Positions 11,890-20,194 of a DNA stretch of 64,000 nt are shown here, one piece after another (within the stretch, counting starts at the first letter, position 1; the number at the start of each line of letters is the position of its first letter). Position numbers and translations under genes: made by a program. The stretch is from CAIWHR01 sp963726765. GTDB lineage: Bacteria > Pseudomonadota > Gammaproteobacteria > Burkholderiales > Casimicrobiaceae. The stretch lies in contig CAVSDH010000015.1 in NCBI GenBank assembly GCA_963726765.1, forward strand, positions 37,185 to 101,184, in the 5' to 3' direction. Below the pieces are notes generated by a model. That model was not told where the DNA came from. It ran no database searches and was given only the letters and a program-made list of their open reading frames with translations.

Positions 11890-11917
11890 TAATAAGGTGT
11901 AAAGGTGTTGAAATCAA
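11889..11917 (-). promoter_or_regulatory. groESL sigma-70 type promoter
   Basis: On the minus strand TTGATT (11917-11912) and TATTAT (11894-11889) are separated by exactly 17 bases, a good housekeeping-sigma promoter. The -10 box touches the CIRCE element, so bound HrcA would block transcription start. No clear sigma-32 promoter was seen. Confidence 0.75.
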
Positions 11918-12194
11918 CCCTTTGGAGGGCCAATCTTTCCGGCTTCACCAGGCGGAAACGGCTTGACGTTGTGCAATGCGACATCGACGTCATGGCCGCA
12001 ATCCGGCGCTGATTTGGTGCGGGAACAATCGGGTGTCGATCACTGCCGAAAGGTATCTCGACCCGATCAAAGCGCCTGTGCGCCACAATCAGACCAACCG
12101 TCCGCGTCAGCAATGCAACCGTTTGTAAGCCGGCATACCCGCAACGCGCGGACGGCGCTAACATCCATTCGTTACACGGTACCCAATCGGTGAA
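11918..12194. other. Intergenic region between groESL promoter and GNAT gene
   Basis: About 280 bases between the groESL promoter and the divergent GNAT gene. Open frames here have no recognisable content. A short string TTACACGGTACCC lies near the GNAT start, but no convincing promoter pair or terminator was found. Confidence 0.4.
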
Positions 12195-12767
12195 ATGTCC
12201 ATGCTCCACCCTGCCCACGTCGGCCATCTCCCGATCCTCCGCGCATTGATCCGCGACGGCGCGTCGCGCGGCAGCTTCGACCGCGAGCTCGCAACGGACT
12301 CGCGCGAGGCGGCTCTCTTCTTCTCCAATCTGCGGCAGGCGCTCAATTCAGGGTACTTCGTCGAAGAGGACCCTCGCACCGGCGACCTCACGACCGTTGC
12401 GGTGCCCGGATACGTTTACGTGCCCGACGGCGGCGGCGCCAACAAGGCGATCGGCTTTGGCCTCTTCAAGGCGATCGACATCGGGTTCGAGCTCTGGCTC
12501 ACGGGTGTCGATTCGGAATGGCGCGGTCACGGTCACGGGCGGGCGATGCTGACCGCGCTGCTCGCCACACCTCCCGGCAAGCGCGCGTACATCGTGCGGG
12601 TTCACCGCTTCGGCTGCGACAGTCCGGCAATGGCGCATCTCCTCGCGTCGTTCGGCTACGTTCTCGTCCAGGAAACCCGGCACCACGCCGTCTATCTGCG
12701 AATTGACGCCCCGGCGGAACTCGGTCGCCGAATTCGCGACTGGGTGCCGAAGCAGACAGCCAGCTGA
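12195..12767 (+). CDS. GNAT-like acetyltransferase, hypothetical
   Basis: 190-residue soluble protein. Residues about 107-122 read VDSEWRGHGHGRAMLT, matching the acetyl-CoA-binding motif A of GNAT acetyltransferases (R/Q-x-x-G-x-G/A). A helix and strand pattern follows, ending in HLLASFGYVLVQETRHHAVYL, typical of motif B. The N-terminal 90 residues are not recognisable. Two ATG codons (12195 and 12201) are candidates. The acceptor substrate cannot be inferred from the neighbours. Divergent from groESL. Confidence 0.65.
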   Translation: MSMLHPAHVGHLPILRALIRDGASRGSFDRELATDSREAALFFSNLRQALNSGYFVEEDPRTGDLTTVAVPGYVYVPDGGGANKAIGFGLFKAIDIGFELWLTGVDSEWRGHGHGRAMLTALLATPPGKRAYIVRVHRFGCDSPAMAHLLASFGYVLVQETRHHAVYLRIDAPAELGRRIRDWVPKQTAS

Positions 12768-12872
12768 ACGCCGGACATACTCACATTCGGCGCGCATCGC
12801 AGCGGACGCGCGGAAGCAAGTGCAGATGGCGTGGAATAGCGAAGTGTTCACCCCGACTGCCACCGCTGCGCC

Positions 12873-13673
12873 ATGATGGACCCGTCCGCCGCCCCGTCCC
12901 TTCCACCCCCCGCTTCGACTGTGGGGACGATGGCTCCCCCGCCCGACGGCTGGGCCGTGCCTGCGGGACACGGTGTCCGCTGGTGGAAAAGCGCGTGGCA
13001 ACTGTTCACGGCGGCGCCCGGTATATGGCTCATCGTCACGATCCTGTACATCGCGATCATGATGGGACTCTCGCTCATTCCACTCATCGGCCAGATCGCC
13101 GTCTCGCTGCTGCATCCCGTATTCCTGGGTGGAATCGTTCTCGGCTGCCGCGAGCAGGATCGGGCTGGCGCGCTTTCGGTGCAGCACCTCTTTGCCGGTT
13201 TCAACGAAAAGCTTGGCCCGCTCGTCGTCGTCGCGCTGCTCTATTTCGCCGGCTGGGTGATCATCGGTCTCGCGACCGTCGTCCTCCTGATAGCAGTGCT
13301 CGGCGGCGGCGCCTTCGCGGCGCTGCTCTCCGGCGATGCGACGCAGGCCGGAATCGCAGTGCTGGCCTCGATGGGGCTGTCGGCGATTCTGGCGTTGCTC
13401 GTAGGCTCGCTCTTCGCGATCCCGTTGCTGATGGCATTCTGGTTCGCGCCCGCGCTGGTCGTTCTGCGCGGTGACGAGCCGTGGCCAGCGATGACCGCGA
13501 GCTTCCGGGCGTGCCTGCGCAACGTCCCGCCGTTCCTGGTCTACGGGTTGCTCGGCCTCGCGTTCGTCATCGTCGCGTGCATTCCGCTTTTCCTCGGATT
13601 GCTGGTCCTGATTCCCGTGGGAATCGCGACCGTCTATACGAGCTACAAGGATATCTTCGGCGCGCCGGCCTAG
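12873..13673 (+). CDS. BPSS1780-family membrane protein (first copy)
   Basis: 266-residue polytopic membrane protein. A Pro-rich cytosolic N-terminus (about 35 residues) is followed by WWKSAWQLF and about six hydrophobic helices. Conserved landmarks are VQHLFAGFNEKLGPL, LLMAFWFAPALVVL and MTASFRACLRNVPPFLVYGLL, which define the BPSS1780 family of unknown function. A paralogue sharing the same landmarks lies at 18707-19547, on the other side of polA-thrB. The start is one of two consecutive ATG codons. It converges with polA. Confidence 0.82.
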   Translation: MMDPSAAPSLPPPASTVGTMAPPPDGWAVPAGHGVRWWKSAWQLFTAAPGIWLIVTILYIAIMMGLSLIPLIGQIAVSLLHPVFLGGIVLGCREQDRAGALSVQHLFAGFNEKLGPLVVVALLYFAGWVIIGLATVVLLIAVLGGGAFAALLSGDATQAGIAVLASMGLSAILALLVGSLFAIPLLMAFWFAPALVVLRGDEPWPAMTASFRACLRNVPPFLVYGLLGLAFVIVACIPLFLGLLVLIPVGIATVYTSYKDIFGAPA

Positions 13674-13745
13674 GCGGATCCGCGCTCGCGGCGCGATCTC
13701 CGCGTGGTCAGCCGAAGCATCGGCCCGGTATCGGACCGGGATTCG

Positions 13746-16519
13746 TCAATGCGCCCGTTCCCAGTTGGGGCCGATGCCGACGTCGACGACCAGCGGCACC
13801 GAAAGCGTCGCCACATCGGTCATCTTCGACGGCAGCTCCTCGCTTGACGCGCGCGAGCTCGCTCTCCGGCACTTCGAGGACAAGCTCGTCGTGGACCTGC
13901 AACACGAGCTTCGCCGCGAGCCCGGCGCCGTCCAGCCAGTCCTGAACCGCGATCATCGCGAGCTTCACGAGATCCGCCGCCGTTCCCTGCATCGGCGCAT
14001 TGATCGCGGCCCGCTCCGCACCCGCACGACGAGGTCCGCCTGCCGCCTTGATATCAGGCAGCCACAGCCGCCGCCCGAACACCGTCTCGACATAGCCGTG
14101 CTCGCGCGCGAATTCACGCGTGGCCTGCATGTATTCGGCGACGCCAGGATATCGCTGAAAATACTTGTCGATGAACTGCTGCGCGGCGCCGCGCTCTATC
14201 CCCAACTGCTGCGCGAGCCCGAATGCACCCATTCCGTAGATGAGCCCGAAGTTCACCGCCTTGATGTAGCGGCGCTGGTCGGAGGTGACCTCCGAAAGCG
14301 GAACTGCGAAGATTTCCGCCGCAGTGGCACGGTGGATGTCGGCGCCTTCCCTGAACGCCTTCACAAGGGCGGCGTCGCCGGAAAGATGCGCCATGATCCG
14401 CAGCTCGATCTGCGAATAGTCGGCCGAAAGCACGACGTGCCCGGGCGGCGCAATGAAGGCTTCGCGGATCCGCCGGCCCTCGGCGGTGCGCACAGGAATG
14501 TTCTGCAGGTTCGGGTCGCTCGACGCAAGCCGTCCGGTCACCGCGGTCGCCTGGCTGAACGTCGTGTGCACACGCCCCGTGCGCGAGTTGACCATCTGCG
14601 GCAGCTTGTCCGTGTAGGTCGACTTCAGTTTCGACAGCGCGCGATGCTCGAGCAGGACCTTGGGCAGCGGATAGTCGGCGGCGAGCTCGGTCAGCACTTC
14701 CTCGTCGGTCGAGGGTTGACCGGTCGCGGTCTTCCGCAGCGTCGGAAGCTTCATCTTCTGGAACAGGATCTCGCCCAACTGCTTGGGCGACGCGAGATTG
14801 AACGGCTGGCCCGCCAGCTGAAACGCCTGCTGCTCGAGCGCCATCACCTTTTCGCCCAGCTCGCGGCTCTGCGCAGCGAGCAGCGCGGCGTCGATCATCA
14901 CGCCCTCGCGCTCCATCCGGAACAGGATTTCGCGCACCGGTATCTCGATCCCGGCGTAGACATGGTCGAGCTTCGGCTGCGCGACGATCTGCGGATGCAG
15001 ATGACGATGCAGCTGCAGCGTGATGTCGGCATCCTCCGCCGAATAGGCGGTGGCCTCCTCGAGCGCAACCTGGTCGAAGCCGATCTGCTTCGCGCCCTTG
15101 CCGGCCACGTCGGCGTAACTGATCGTCTTCACGCCGAGATGACGCCACGCGAGATTGTCCATGTCGTGCGGCCTGTGCGCCTCCAGCACGTAAGACTCGA
15201 GGAGCGTGTCGTGCGCGACGCCGGCCAGTGCGACGCCATGGTTGGCGAGCACGTGCTCGTCGTACTTGAGGTTCTGTCCGAGCTTCCGTTTCGCGGGGTC
15301 GCCGAGCCACGGCGCGAGCCGCGCGAGGACAACGTCGAGCGGCAGTTGTTCGGGCGCCCCCGCATAGCGATGCGCGAGCGGAAGGTAGCACGCATGGCCG
15401 GGCTCGATCGCGAACGAGAGCCCGACGATCTTCGCCGCCATCGGATCGAGGCTCGTCGTTTCGGTATCGAGACAGACGAGCTCCGCCCTCTCGATCGCTT
15501 CCATCCACCGCTCGAACGTCGCGACGTCGAGCACGGTTTCGTAATGCCGCGCCACCGGCGGCGGTGCGTCGACGGCGCGCCCGACGTCGGGCGTCTGCGC
15601 GTCGTCGAATCGCCGCGTGTCCTGCCGCGACGCGCGATCCGCTATCACCGCGCCGGCATCCTTGCCGGCGTCGCCGCCTTCGATGTCGCGCAGCCAGCTC
15701 TTGAACTCGAAGCGACCATAGAGCGACTTCAGCAAATCGTTCGCAGGGCCCCCGGGCACCAGGTCCGAGGGCGCGACCGGCAGCGCGCAATCGGTCTTCA
15801 CGGTCAGGAGCTTGCGGCCCGTCGGAAGCCAGGAGAGCGTCGCGCGCAGATTCTCGCCGACCACGCCGGCGATATCACCTGCATGCGCGACGATCGCGTC
15901 AAGGGTGCCATACTCGCTCAGCCACTTGGCGGCCGTCTTCGGGCCGACCTTGGGGACACCCGGGACGTTGTCGACGGCATCGCCGGTGAGTGCGAGGAAA
16001 TCCAGCACCTGATCGGCGCGCACGCCGAACTTGTTCACGACGCCCGGCTCGTCCAGCTTTTCGTTGCTCATCGTGTTGACGAGCGTGATCCCGGGCCGCA
16101 CAAGCTGCGCGAGGTCCTTGTCGGACGTCGAGACGACGCAGTCGATGCCCGCAGCCGGCTGCCTGCGTCGCCAGCGTGCCGATCACGTCGTCCGCCTCTA
16201 CGCCATCGATCATCAGCAGCGGCCAGCCGTGCGCTCGCACGAGCTCGTGCAGCGGTTCGATCTGCCGCACGAGGTCGTCCGGCATCGGCGGCCGGTTCGC
16301 CTTGTATTCCGGATACCAGTCGTCGCGGAACGTCTTTCCCGGCGCGTCGAAAACGACTGCGAAGTAGTCGGGTTTCTCGTCTTCGGCTATTCTGCGGAGC
16401 ATGGACACGACGCCGCGGAGCGCGCCCGTCGGTTCGCCACGCGACGTCCGCAGGTCGGGCAGCGCATGGAACGCCCGATAGAGATACGACGAACCATCCA
16501 CCAGAACGAGTCGAGGCAT
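13746..16519 (-). CDS. polA: DNA polymerase I, two frameshifts
   Basis: DNA repair and Okazaki-fragment-processing polymerase. The start MPRLVLVDGSSYLYRAFHALP is the 5'-nuclease N-terminus, followed by PDYFAVVFDAPGKTFR. The frame is lost near 16150 and resumes with SDKDLAQLVRPGITLVNT. The 3'-5' exonuclease-like domain and the polymerase motifs DYSQIELRIMAHLSGD, RRYIKAVNFGLIYGMG and QVHDELVLEVPE follow. A second shift near 13842 separates the last 32 residues, ending VDVGIGPNWERAH. Removing one base at each site gives 923 residues, close to E. coli Pol I, so both are probably sequencing insertions. Its start codon overlaps that of the divergent LOG gene (CATG at 16517-16520). Confidence 0.93.
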
Positions 16520-17243
16520 GGCACAGACCAGCAAGATCCCGGAACTCATCGATCCGCAGGCGATGTACACGACCAACGGGCAGGAGGCCTGGCGGGTGCT
16601 GGGGATTATGGCAGAGTTCGCCGGCGCGACCGAGCGGCTGCGCGGTCTGCGGCCCGCTGTCTCGATGTTCGGCAGCGCGCGCATCAAGGCCGGCCACCCG
16701 TACTACGAGAAGACGGAGAAGATCGCGAGACTCCTTTCCGACGCGGGATTCTCGGTGATCTCCGGCGGTGGTCCCGGCCTCATGGAAGCCGCCAATCGAG
16801 GGGCCTTCGCCGGCAAGTCACCGGCCATCGGCCTCAACATCCTGCTGCCGCACGAAAAGGGCGGCAATGCGTACCAGGACGTCAGCTTCGATTTCCGATA
16901 TTTCTTCGCACGCAAGATGATGTTTGTCCGCTGGGCGTCCGCTTACGTCGTACTGCCCGGCGGATTCGGCACGCTGGACGAGCTGTCCGAGTGCCTTACG
17001 CTGGTGCAAACCGGAAAGAGCCGCAAGATACCGATCATTCTCGTCGGGCGCGCTTTCTGGCAGGGGCTCGTCGACTGGATCGGGAAAACGCTGGTGGGCG
17101 AGCAGATGATCAGCGAACGCGATCTCGCGCTGATGCAGATCATCGACGAGCCCGCCGAAATCGTCGAGGCCATTTTCAGCTTTTACGAAAATCGCGGATT
17201 CCACCCGACCCACGAGGAACGCGAGAAGATGCTGAATCTGTGA
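16518..17243 (+). CDS. TIGR00730/LOG-family nucleotide phosphoribohydrolase-like protein
   Basis: 241-residue Rossmann-fold protein of the LOG (lysine decarboxylase-like) family. Signature motifs are SMFGSARI, SGGGPGLMEAANRGA and the catalytic/nucleotide motif LPGGFGTLDELSE. Family members hydrolyse nucleoside 5'-monophosphates at the N-glycosidic bond, as in cytokinin activation; the bacterial substrate here is unknown. The start MAQTSKIPELIDPQAMY agrees with betaproteobacterial homologues as I know them. Its ATG shares two bases with the polA start on the other strand. An internal ATG at 16563 is a less likely start. It is followed by DUF2782 and thrB on the same strand. Confidence 0.88.
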   Translation: MAQTSKIPELIDPQAMYTTNGQEAWRVLGIMAEFAGATERLRGLRPAVSMFGSARIKAGHPYYEKTEKIARLLSDAGFSVISGGGPGLMEAANRGAFAGKSPAIGLNILLPHEKGGNAYQDVSFDFRYFFARKMMFVRWASAYVVLPGGFGTLDELSECLTLVQTGKSRKIPIILVGRAFWQGLVDWIGKTLVGEQMISERDLALMQIIDEPAEIVEAIFSFYENRGFHPTHEEREKMLNL

Positions 17244-17273
17244 CGTCGCAACCGTCGCCTGTGCACGCTCTGC

Positions 17274-17279
17274 TAGAAT
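17274..17279 (+). promoter_or_regulatory. Possible extended -10 box before the DUF2782 gene
   Basis: TAGAAT preceded by TGC gives an extended -10 pattern (TGCTAGAAT) 22 bases before the ATG at 17301. No good -35 lies upstream. This is a weak, pattern-only call. Confidence 0.35.
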
Positions 17280-17300
17280 AGGCGCATTGAAAGTTCGCGC

Positions 17301-17657
17301 ATGAATCGCCGACGCCGCACTCTCGCCATTGCCGCCGCCTGCGCATTGCTGCTCGCAGCCGGCGCGGCACGCGCGGCCGACCCTGGCGCGCCGGTCGCAC
17401 TCGAGCCGCTGCCCGAAATTCCGCCACCGCCGAACCTCGAAGACACCGAACTCGCGCCCCAGGTCACGATCACGCAGAAGGAACGCGAGACGGTCGAGGA
17501 AGCCCGCGTCAACGGGATACTCCTCTGGATAAGGGTCACGCCGCGCCATGGTCGCCCGTATTACCTGATCCCGACCGGCGGCGGCAATACGTTCATACGC
17601 CGCGACAGCCTCGACACCGCGCTCAAGGTGCCGATGTGGGTGCTGCTTTCGTGGTGA
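17301..17657 (+). CDS. DUF2782 secreted protein
   Basis: 118-residue protein with a signal peptide (RRRTLAIAAACALLLAAGAARA, cleavage near residue 26). A Pro/Glu-rich linker follows (PLPEIPPPPNLED). The compact domain contains VTITQKERETVEEARVNG, MIRVTP-like WIRVTPRHGRPYYL and MWVLLSW at the end, matching DUF2782. Function is unknown. In betaproteobacteria the family is typically found between polA and thrB, as here. Predicted periplasmic or membrane-associated. Confidence 0.82.
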   Translation: MNRRRRTLAIAAACALLLAAGAARAADPGAPVALEPLPEIPPPPNLEDTELAPQVTITQKERETVEEARVNGILLWIRVTPRHGRPYYLIPTGGGNTFIRRDSLDTALKVPMWVLLSW

Positions 17658-17720
17658 AATAGACTTCCGTCTGCGCACGCTCTTCGATGCCGGCGCGCCC
17701 CTCGTGCGCCGCGATTCCCG

Positions 17721-18707
17721 ATGTCGGTCTACACCCTAGTGTCGCCGGAAGAACTCGAGGCATGGCTCGCCCGCTACACGGTCGGCCGGCTGCAGGAGCT
17801 TGCCCCCATCGCCCAAGGCATCGAGAACACCAACTATTTCGTGACCACGGCCAACGGCCGTTTCGTCCTGACGCTCTACGAGCGCCTTCCCGCCGAGGAA
17901 TTGCCTTTCTACCTCAACCTGATGGCGCATCTCGCGCGTGCCGGTGTCGAATGTCCCGCCCCGGTGCCCGACCGCACCGGCGCGTATTTCAGCCTCCTCA
18001 ACGGCAGGCCCGCTGCTCTCGTCACCCGCGTCGAAGGTACTCCGATTGACACACCGGACGTCGCGCACTGCGCGGCCGTCGGCGCGGCGCTCGGCCGCCT
18101 GCACGTCGCCTCCGCGACGTACCGGGCGCGCCTCACGAACCGTCGCGGGCCCGGCTGGTGGCGGCAGGCGGCGCGGTCCGTGCGGCCGTTTCTCGACGCC
18201 GACCAGAATGCCCTGGTCGCCGCGGAACTCAAGTTCCAGACTGGATTCGGCAAGTTCAAGCTGCCGCGCGGTGCGATTCATGGTGATCTCTTCTGCGACA
18301 ACGTTCTGTTCGTGGGTAATGCGGTATCAGGCATCATCGATTTCGGATTCGCCGCGACCGACCTGCTGGCCTACGATCTCGCAATCACCGTCAACGACTG
18401 GTGCATCGTCCGCGAGGGCGATGGTCGCGGCGCGCTCGTCCCCGACCTGGTCGATGCCCTCGCCGGCGCCTATCACGGCGCGCGACCGCTGACCGTCGAC
18501 GAGCGTGGGCAGTGGCCGGCCCTGCTTCGCGCTGCCGCCCTGCGCTTCTGGCTGTCGCGGCTCTACGACCTCCACCTGCCGCGTCCCGGCGAGCTCGTGC
18601 ATGCGCATGACCCCGCACATTTCGAGCGCATTCTTCGCGCGCGCGCGGCGGAGCCGCTTCGACTGTCGGACGCCGCGCTCGCGGCGACGCCCCGCATGAC
18701 CGCGTGA
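17721..18707 (+). CDS. thrB: Homoserine kinase (ThrB, aminoglycoside-kinase fold)
   Basis: Phosphorylates L-homoserine with ATP in threonine biosynthesis. The 328-residue product belongs to the protein-kinase-like (APH) form of ThrB common in proteobacteria, not the GHMP form. Motifs are GIENTNYFVTT near the N-terminus, the catalytic loop IHGDLFCDNVLF and the metal-binding IIDFGFAATDLLAYD. The TGA stop overlaps the ATG of the next gene (TGATG at 18705-18709), suggesting translational coupling with the BPSS1780-type membrane protein. Confidence 0.95.
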   Translation: MSVYTLVSPEELEAWLARYTVGRLQELAPIAQGIENTNYFVTTANGRFVLTLYERLPAEELPFYLNLMAHLARAGVECPAPVPDRTGAYFSLLNGRPAALVTRVEGTPIDTPDVAHCAAVGAALGRLHVASATYRARLTNRRGPGWWRQAARSVRPFLDADQNALVAAELKFQTGFGKFKLPRGAIHGDLFCDNVLFVGNAVSGIIDFGFAATDLLAYDLAITVNDWCIVREGDGRGALVPDLVDALAGAYHGARPLTVDERGQWPALLRAAALRFWLSRLYDLHLPRPGELVHAHDPAHFERILRARAAEPLRLSDAALAATPRMTA

Positions 18708-19547
18708 TGGCGACCGAACCCGTCCTGGCCGAGATTCCCTACGTGCAGCGGAGCGCCGCGCACGGCGCCCTCTGGCTGCGGCAGGCCTTCGCCATGCTGT
18801 GGAAATATCGGGTGCGCTGGCTTCTGATGTTGCTCGTCTATTACGTCCTGATCCTGGCGGTCGACATCGTGCCTTATCTCGGCCCGTTCGTCGCGCCGAT
18901 GCTGAAGCCGGTATTCGCCGTAGGCTTTCTCGCCGCGGCGTGGTCGCAGGAGCGAGGTGAGCCGCCGGCGATCCGGCATCTGTTCGCCGGCTTTCGCGCC
19001 AATCTCGGCGCCCTGCTCCTGCTCGGTGTTGCGTTCGTCGTCGGCATGACGGGAGCGGTCGTCGCAACCTGGCTCATCGACGGCGGCAAGCTCCTGGACG
19101 TCATGTCCGGCGCCGTGCGGGTCGATGAGACATTTCTCGCGAGCACCGACGTCCAGATGGCGATGGTCTTCGGTGCGCTTTGCGCGTTGCCGGTCCTGCT
19201 CGCGCTATGGTTCGCGCCGGCGCTCGTCGTGTTCCAGGACTGCAACGCGGTCAACGCGCTCGCAACCAGCCTGCGCGCAGGCATGGCGAACTGGCGTCCG
19301 ATAGTGGTCTACGCGCTGTTGCTTTTCTTCTACGGTGGCGTGCTTCCCGGGATTCGTCGCCGCGATCATCTCGGCGCTGGTGCCGAGGGATGCCGCGTAC
19401 ACGGTCGTGGTGATGGCGCTGCTGCCCTATCTCGCATTGCTGGTGGCGACGCTGCACATATCCGATTATGTGAGCTACCGCGACGTTTTCCATCCGGACG
19501 AGCGGCCGGAACCTCTCGCCGCGCCGGACTCCGACACGGCGACCTGA
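18707..19547 (+). CDS. BPSS1780-family membrane protein (second copy), frameshifted
   Basis: Polytopic membrane protein with landmarks WLRQAFAMLWKYRVRW, IRHLFAGFRANLGALL, LWFAPALVV and LRAGMANWRPIVVYALL, homologous to the 12873-13673 gene. The frame breaks at 19347-19350, in the run CTTCCCGGG. Removing one C (or G) restores LPGFVAAIISALVPRDAAY, two more helices and the end DYVSYRDVFHPDE, giving 279 residues. Without the correction the frame reads through nonsense into the next gene and makes a false 488-residue fusion. Its ATG overlaps the thrB stop. Function unknown. Confidence 0.8.
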
Positions 19548-19687
19548 TGCCCCCGCAATCGGGGGCTGGCGGTACCGTGGGCTTGTCCTCTACCATTGCC
19601 ACGGTGTCGCCTCCGGATGCCGCGCCAACGCCGCGCGGCCAGGAGTTTCCGGCGTCACCGGGCTCGATTCGGCCCGAAAGGAGGACG

Positions 19688-20170
19688 ATGCAGGATGATG
19701 GCAAGCGTCGCGGAGTGGGGATGACCGGAGCGCTCTCGGTCGTTTTGCTCCTGGCCGTGGTCGCGGCGCTGGTTTGGGGGAGCGACCGGATCACGCTTCA
19801 GGGCGAGCGGACGATCTATACGGTCCAGTGCGAACGCGGAACGTGGGAGGGCAACACGTGCAGCGGCAAGCTTGTCCCGGACAAGCGTTACGCGTTCCGC
19901 GCAAGCAAGGCACGGCGCGAAGTGCTCTACTGGATGCGCGGCTCCGACGCGCCGTCGGGCATGTACCGCGATTGCACGGTCGTCGACCGCGACAACTGGA
20001 CGTGCAAGGCACCGGCAGCCGGGACGCCCGCGACCATCGCATTCGAAATGGCGAAGGGCCGACCGGCGCGCGCCGAAGGCGGCCTGGTGCTGCCGTTCCA
20101 TTCGGTCCCGAAGTGGAAGTGGTGGCTGATGGATGCCGGCATCGGCGTGTTTACCGAAGCCGGCGACTGA
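19688..20170 (+). CDS. Hypothetical single-pass membrane protein
   Basis: 160 residues, starting at the ATG at 19688 behind an excellent AAAGGAGG site. One N-terminal membrane helix (about residues 12-31, MTGALSVVLLLAVVAALVWG) is followed by an extracytoplasmic domain. That domain has four cysteines in the pattern QCERGTWEGNTCSGKL and RDCTVVDRDNWTCKA, suggesting two disulfides. No family is recognised. The adjacent frameshift makes it appear fused to the upstream membrane protein; the ribosome site shows it is separate. Convergent with uvrD. Confidence 0.7.
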   Translation: MQDDGKRRGVGMTGALSVVLLLAVVAALVWGSDRITLQGERTIYTVQCERGTWEGNTCSGKLVPDKRYAFRASKARREVLYWMRGSDAPSGMYRDCTVVDRDNWTCKAPAAGTPATIAFEMAKGRPARAEGGLVLPFHSVPKWKWWLMDAGIGVFTEAGD

Positions 20171-20194
20171 AGGCTCGAAGGGCCACCGCTGACG

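Noticed and set aside
18704..20170. A single 488-residue membrane protein fusion
   Set aside because: The middle third is out-of-frame sequence. One-base removal near 19348 restores the membrane protein, and the second gene has its own AAAGGAGG start at 19688.
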